A DNA stretch of 34,240 bases from the NCBI GenBank assembly GCA_937930535.1, contig CALGKJ010000036.1, positions 1-34,240 on the forward strand, written 5' to 3'. The notes beneath the pieces were generated by a model that did no database searches, had not been told where the DNA came from, and was given only the letters and a program-made list of their open reading frames with translations. The translations under genes and the position numbers were made by a program. Shown here in pieces: positions 31,593-34,240 of this stretch; within the stretch, counting starts at the first letter, position 1; each line of letters starts with the position of its first letter. Origin of the DNA: an uncultured Clostridia bacterium. Its GTDB lineage: Bacteria; Bacillota; Clostridia; Lutisporales; Lutisporaceae.

Positions 31593-33575
31593 TTGTCCAG
31601 CGTAAAGAGAACAGTGAAAAAAAGATTAATTGTATTGCTTGCGGGCTTTTTTGCAGTTTATTTTGCATTAGTAGGCCGTTTAGTTTTTATACAGATAATA
31701 AACAGCAGTGAATACAGACAAAAAGCTATGGAGCAATGGACAAAGGATACAGTTGTTAAATCCAGAAGAGGAATAATATACGATCGTAATGGAAAAGAGC
31801 TGGCTATAAGTGCAACAGCTTATGAGGTAAGTGTAAGTCCAGCAAATGTTAAGGACCCGGAAGCTGTGGCTCAGGCATTAAGCGAGGTGCTGGGACTCGA
31901 TGAGCAGGCGGTGCTTGAAAAAGTAAAAACTAAAAAAGCCAGCGTTACAATAATGAAAAATGTGGACTCAGAAAAGGTAAAGCTGCTGAGGGAAAAAGAG
32001 TTAAAGGGATTATCCTTTGCAGATGGCTCAAAAAGGTTTTATCCTCAGGCGAATTTTGCAGCCTTTGTACTTGGCTTTACCAATATTGACAACGAAGGAC
32101 TTAACGGAGCTGAGCTTACATATAACAAATATCTGACAGGCTACCCGGGGCGTATCATAAATATGTACGATGCTCATGGCAAGGAGCTGCCGGGCAGTGA
32201 TACCAAGTATTACGAGCCAAAGGACGGATTAAATCTTGTACTAACTGTAGACGAGGTCATACAACACTTTGCTGAAAAGCATGTGGAGAATGCTTGGGTT
32301 GAAAATAAGGCAAAAAGCGTAACAGCAATAGTAATGGATCCGAATAACGGTGATATACTGGCTATGGCAAGCAAACCGGATTACGATAATAATGATTATA
32401 AAAAAGCACCTGAACAATATTTAGGTAACTGGGATTCAATGTCCTCCAAAGAAAGACAGGATGTACTAAACAGCATTTGGAGGAATCCAGCAGTAAATGA
32501 TACATATGAGCCGGGCTCAACCTTTAAAATTATTACCTCTGCGGTAGGCATAGAAGAAGGCGTAGTAAAACCTGAAGATAAATTTTACTGTGCAGGTTCA
32601 GTTATGATAGGCGGAAAACGATTAAAATGCTGGAGAAGCCATAATCCTCATGGAAGCCAAACCTTTGTAGAGGGCGTTATGAGCTCCTGCAATCCAGTAT
32701 TTATAGCTGTAGGTGAAAAGCTGGGAGCAGAGAAGTTTTATAAGTATATACGGGCATTTGGCTTTGGTGAGAAAACAAACATAATGCTGCCGGGTGAGGC
32801 ACCGGGAATAGTTCGCGGTGTAGGGGCAGTCGGACCTGTGGAGCTTGCTACCACCTCCTTTGGGCAGGGGATATCAGTTACCCCTATACAGTTGATTACG
32901 GCGGTAGCAGCCATTGCAAACGGCGGAAAGCTTATGGAGCCGAGGATAGCTAAAAAGCTTATAGATAATGAAGGCAATACAGTTTACGAATTTGAACCAC
33001 GCATGGTCAGACAGGTTATTTCCAAGGAAACATCAGATACAATGAGAAGTATACTTGAATCTGTTGTTGCATTCGGAACAGGCAATAAAGCTTATATTCC
33101 AGGCTATAAAATTGCAGGAAAAACAGGAACAGCTCAAAAAGTAGAAAATAAGGTTTATGCAGCAGGCAAATATATATCCTCCTTCTTAGGCTTTGCACCA
33201 GCAAATGATCCTAAGGTTATCGTACTGGTCGTAATAGATGAACCTGGTGGGGCTATATATTATGGAGGACAGATAGCGGCACCTGTGGTTGGAAATATAA
33301 TGTCGGACACTCTAAGGTATCTTGACATTAAGCCTCAGTATACAGAGGAAGAAGCAAAGCTGATGCAAAGACCAGCAGTAGTTGTACCAGAAATCCGCAA
33401 TATGTCATTGAAGGATGCGATTATAAAGATTCACGAGGCAGGTCTTAAGTATTCTGTAGAGGGAGAAGTAGATTATACAAACAGTTCTCTTGTATTAGAT
33501 CAAATTCCCAAATCAGGTTCAAATGTTAATGAGGGAACAACAGTAATACTAGCAGTTAAACCTGTTGAACAGTAA
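31593..33575 (+). CDS. spoVD: SpoVD/FtsI-type penicillin-binding protein with PASTA domain
   Basis: A class B transpeptidase that cross-links peptidoglycan at the septum or the spore cortex. 660 residues. An N-terminal anchor helix (about 10-30) is followed by the dimerisation/pedestal domain, with RRGIIYDRNGKELAIS and FVLGFTNIDNEGLNGAE. The transpeptidase motifs are STFK (S309), SCN (S365) and KTG (510-512). A single PASTA domain fills about 597-658. The start is TTG 31593 with AAGGCGGTG upstream. PASTA plus the position before murE points to SpoVD or its vegetative paralogue FtsI/PbpB; sequence alone does not settle which. Confidence 0.9.
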   Translation: MSSVKRTVKKRLIVLLAGFFAVYFALVGRLVFIQIINSSEYRQKAMEQWTKDTVVKSRRGIIYDRNGKELAISATAYEVSVSPANVKDPEAVAQALSEVLGLDEQAVLEKVKTKKASVTIMKNVDSEKVKLLREKELKGLSFADGSKRFYPQANFAAFVLGFTNIDNEGLNGAELTYNKYLTGYPGRIINMYDAHGKELPGSDTKYYEPKDGLNLVLTVDEVIQHFAEKHVENAWVENKAKSVTAIVMDPNNGDILAMASKPDYDNNDYKKAPEQYLGNWDSMSSKERQDVLNSIWRNPAVNDTYEPGSTFKIITSAVGIEEGVVKPEDKFYCAGSVMIGGKRLKCWRSHNPHGSQTFVEGVMSSCNPVFIAVGEKLGAEKFYKYIRAFGFGEKTNIMLPGEAPGIVRGVGAVGPVELATTSFGQGISVTPIQLITAVAAIANGGKLMEPRIAKKLIDNEGNTVYEFEPRMVRQVISKETSDTMRSILESVVAFGTGNKAYIPGYKIAGKTGTAQKVENKVYAAGKYISSFLGFAPANDPKVIVLVVIDEPGGAIYYGGQIAAPVVGNIMSDTLRYLDIKPQYTEEEAKLMQRPAVVVPEIRNMSLKDAIIKIHEAGLKYSVEGEVDYTNSSLVLDQIPKSGSNVNEGTTVILAVKPVEQ

Positions 33576-33591
33576 GCAGCTCTATAATAAT

Positions 33592-33635
33592 AGGCAACGG
33601 AATTAAAGATTTTGCTTTATTCCAGTTGCCTTTTT
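33592..33635 (+). terminator. Terminator-like hairpin after spoVD
   Basis: AGGCAAC (33592-33598) pairs with GTTGCCT (33625-33631), with an inner GGAAT/ATTCC extension, followed by a short T-run. It may reduce read-through into murE. Confidence 0.72.
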
Positions 33636-33776
33636 GCAAAGGTTGAAGGATAATAGTAATGGTGCAATTTAAGGTATATAAAATACACCAGCAATTGCAA
33701 CAGCATATATTTTATAAAACATGTCAACAATCAAAATATTATATAGGTTCAGTACACCTTGAGTAGGAGGACTAAA

Positions 33777-34240
33777 ATGCTGCTTAAAAAACTAATAAGA
33801 GATATTAAGGTAATATCATACTTTGGAAGCATGGAAACAAACATAACTGGTATAGAGTACGACTCGAGAAAGGTTAAAAAAGGTGATTTGTTTGTATGTA
33901 TAAAAGGCTTTCAGGTTGATGGACACGATTTTATACAAAGTGCAGTTCAAAATGGGGCGGTGGCTGTACTTGCAGAAAAGGATTTAAAAATTTACGGTGT
34001 TACGACTATAAAGGTAAGCAATACAAGGGAATCAATGCCTATTTTGGCAGCTTCTTATTATGAAAATCCTACAAAGCAGATTAAGCTTATAGGAGTTACA
34101 GGGACTAATGGCAAGACTACTACTACATATTTAATAAGATCGATTCTAGCTGCGGACAATAAAGCTTCAGGGCTTATAGGTACTATATCTGCAAAGCTGG
34201 GAGATAAAACTATAGAAGCCAGCAGAACCACCCCCGAAGC
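33777..34240 (+). CDS. murE: UDP-MurNAc-tripeptide synthetase MurE, partial (3' end off window)
   Basis: Adds the third amino acid (usually meso-diaminopimelate in clostridia) to UDP-MurNAc-L-Ala-D-Glu. 154 codons are visible from ATG 33777, which has TAGGAGG 7 bases upstream. The N-terminal Mur domain shows GIEYDSRKVKKGDLFVCIKG and DGHDFIQSAVQNGAVAVL. The ATP loop GVTGTNGKTTTTYLI and the start of the central domain (GLIGTISAKLG) follow before the window ends. The residues that select diaminopimelate or lysine lie beyond the edge. Confidence 0.94.
   Translation, partial: MLLKKLIRDIKVISYFGSMETNITGIEYDSRKVKKGDLFVCIKGFQVDGHDFIQSAVQNGAVAVLAEKDLKIYGVTTIKVSNTRESMPILAASYYENPTKQIKLIGVTGTNGKTTTTYLIRSILAADNKASGLIGTISAKLGDKTIEASRTTPE

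Overview
The window is AT-rich DNA (roughly one-third G+C by eye) from a low-GC, Gram-positive, spore-forming anaerobe, most likely a member of the Clostridia or Tissierellia. The evidence is a SCIFF-type radical SAM maturase (a clostridial hallmark), a Spo0E-like regulator, a GerMN lipoprotein, a SpoVD-type penicillin-binding protein inside the division/cell-wall (dcw) cluster, strong AGGAGG-type ribosome binding sites, and frequent TTG and GTG starts. No tRNA, rRNA, CRISPR array, prophage or complete insertion sequence was seen.

Layout. 1-4014: a truncated MFS permease, a MutT-type Nudix hydrolase, two tandem GNAT acetyltransferases and an M20 peptidase. 4321-8480: a divergent FolD paralogue and a pseudouridine catabolic pair (psuK and psuG, both on the minus strand) split by mtnA. 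8692-15072: a GGDEF diguanylate cyclase, release factor RF3, a GNAT enzyme and a P2A calcium ATPase. 15339-19567: a putative zinc hydrolase, a CBS/DRTGG-regulated pyrophosphatase, a TSUP permease and a Lys/Glu-rich lipoprotein. 19773-23919: a small basic protein, then a tight run of five genes (DUF1461/TIGR01906 membrane protein, GerMN lipoprotein, CPBP protease, thioredoxin-reductase-like flavoprotein, DUF1858 protein). 23976-24240: a long interrupted hairpin with no gene. 24326-28180: the SCIFF maturase, pduL, deoC and an SDH/SppA-like serine protease. 28377-34240: lgt, a tiny Spo0E-like gene, then the start of the dcw cluster (mraZ, rsmH, an ftsL-like gene, spoVD and truncated murE).

Most notable observation. 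The last gene of the five-gene run (23728-23919) is a complete DUF1858 protein interrupted only by an in-frame TGA, at the exact position of the second cysteine of the family's CxxC motif. A hairpin resembling a bacterial SECIS element lies directly downstream. I read it as a selenoprotein with a C-F-G-Sec centre. The flavoprotein 37 bases upstream keeps the CATC redox centre of thioredoxin reductases but has lost both NADPH-binding motifs, as in the ferredoxin-dependent (FFTR) and deeply rooted (DTR) families. Together they look like a candidate flavin-to-selenol redox relay.

Other points for a second look: the long hairpin that lies where the SCIFF precursor gene would be expected; a family of short palindromic intergenic repeats beginning ATAGATAACCAAC; a FolD paralogue lacking two catalytic residues; a probable ATT start codon in psuK; and a 10-bp-periodic operator-like array before mraZ.
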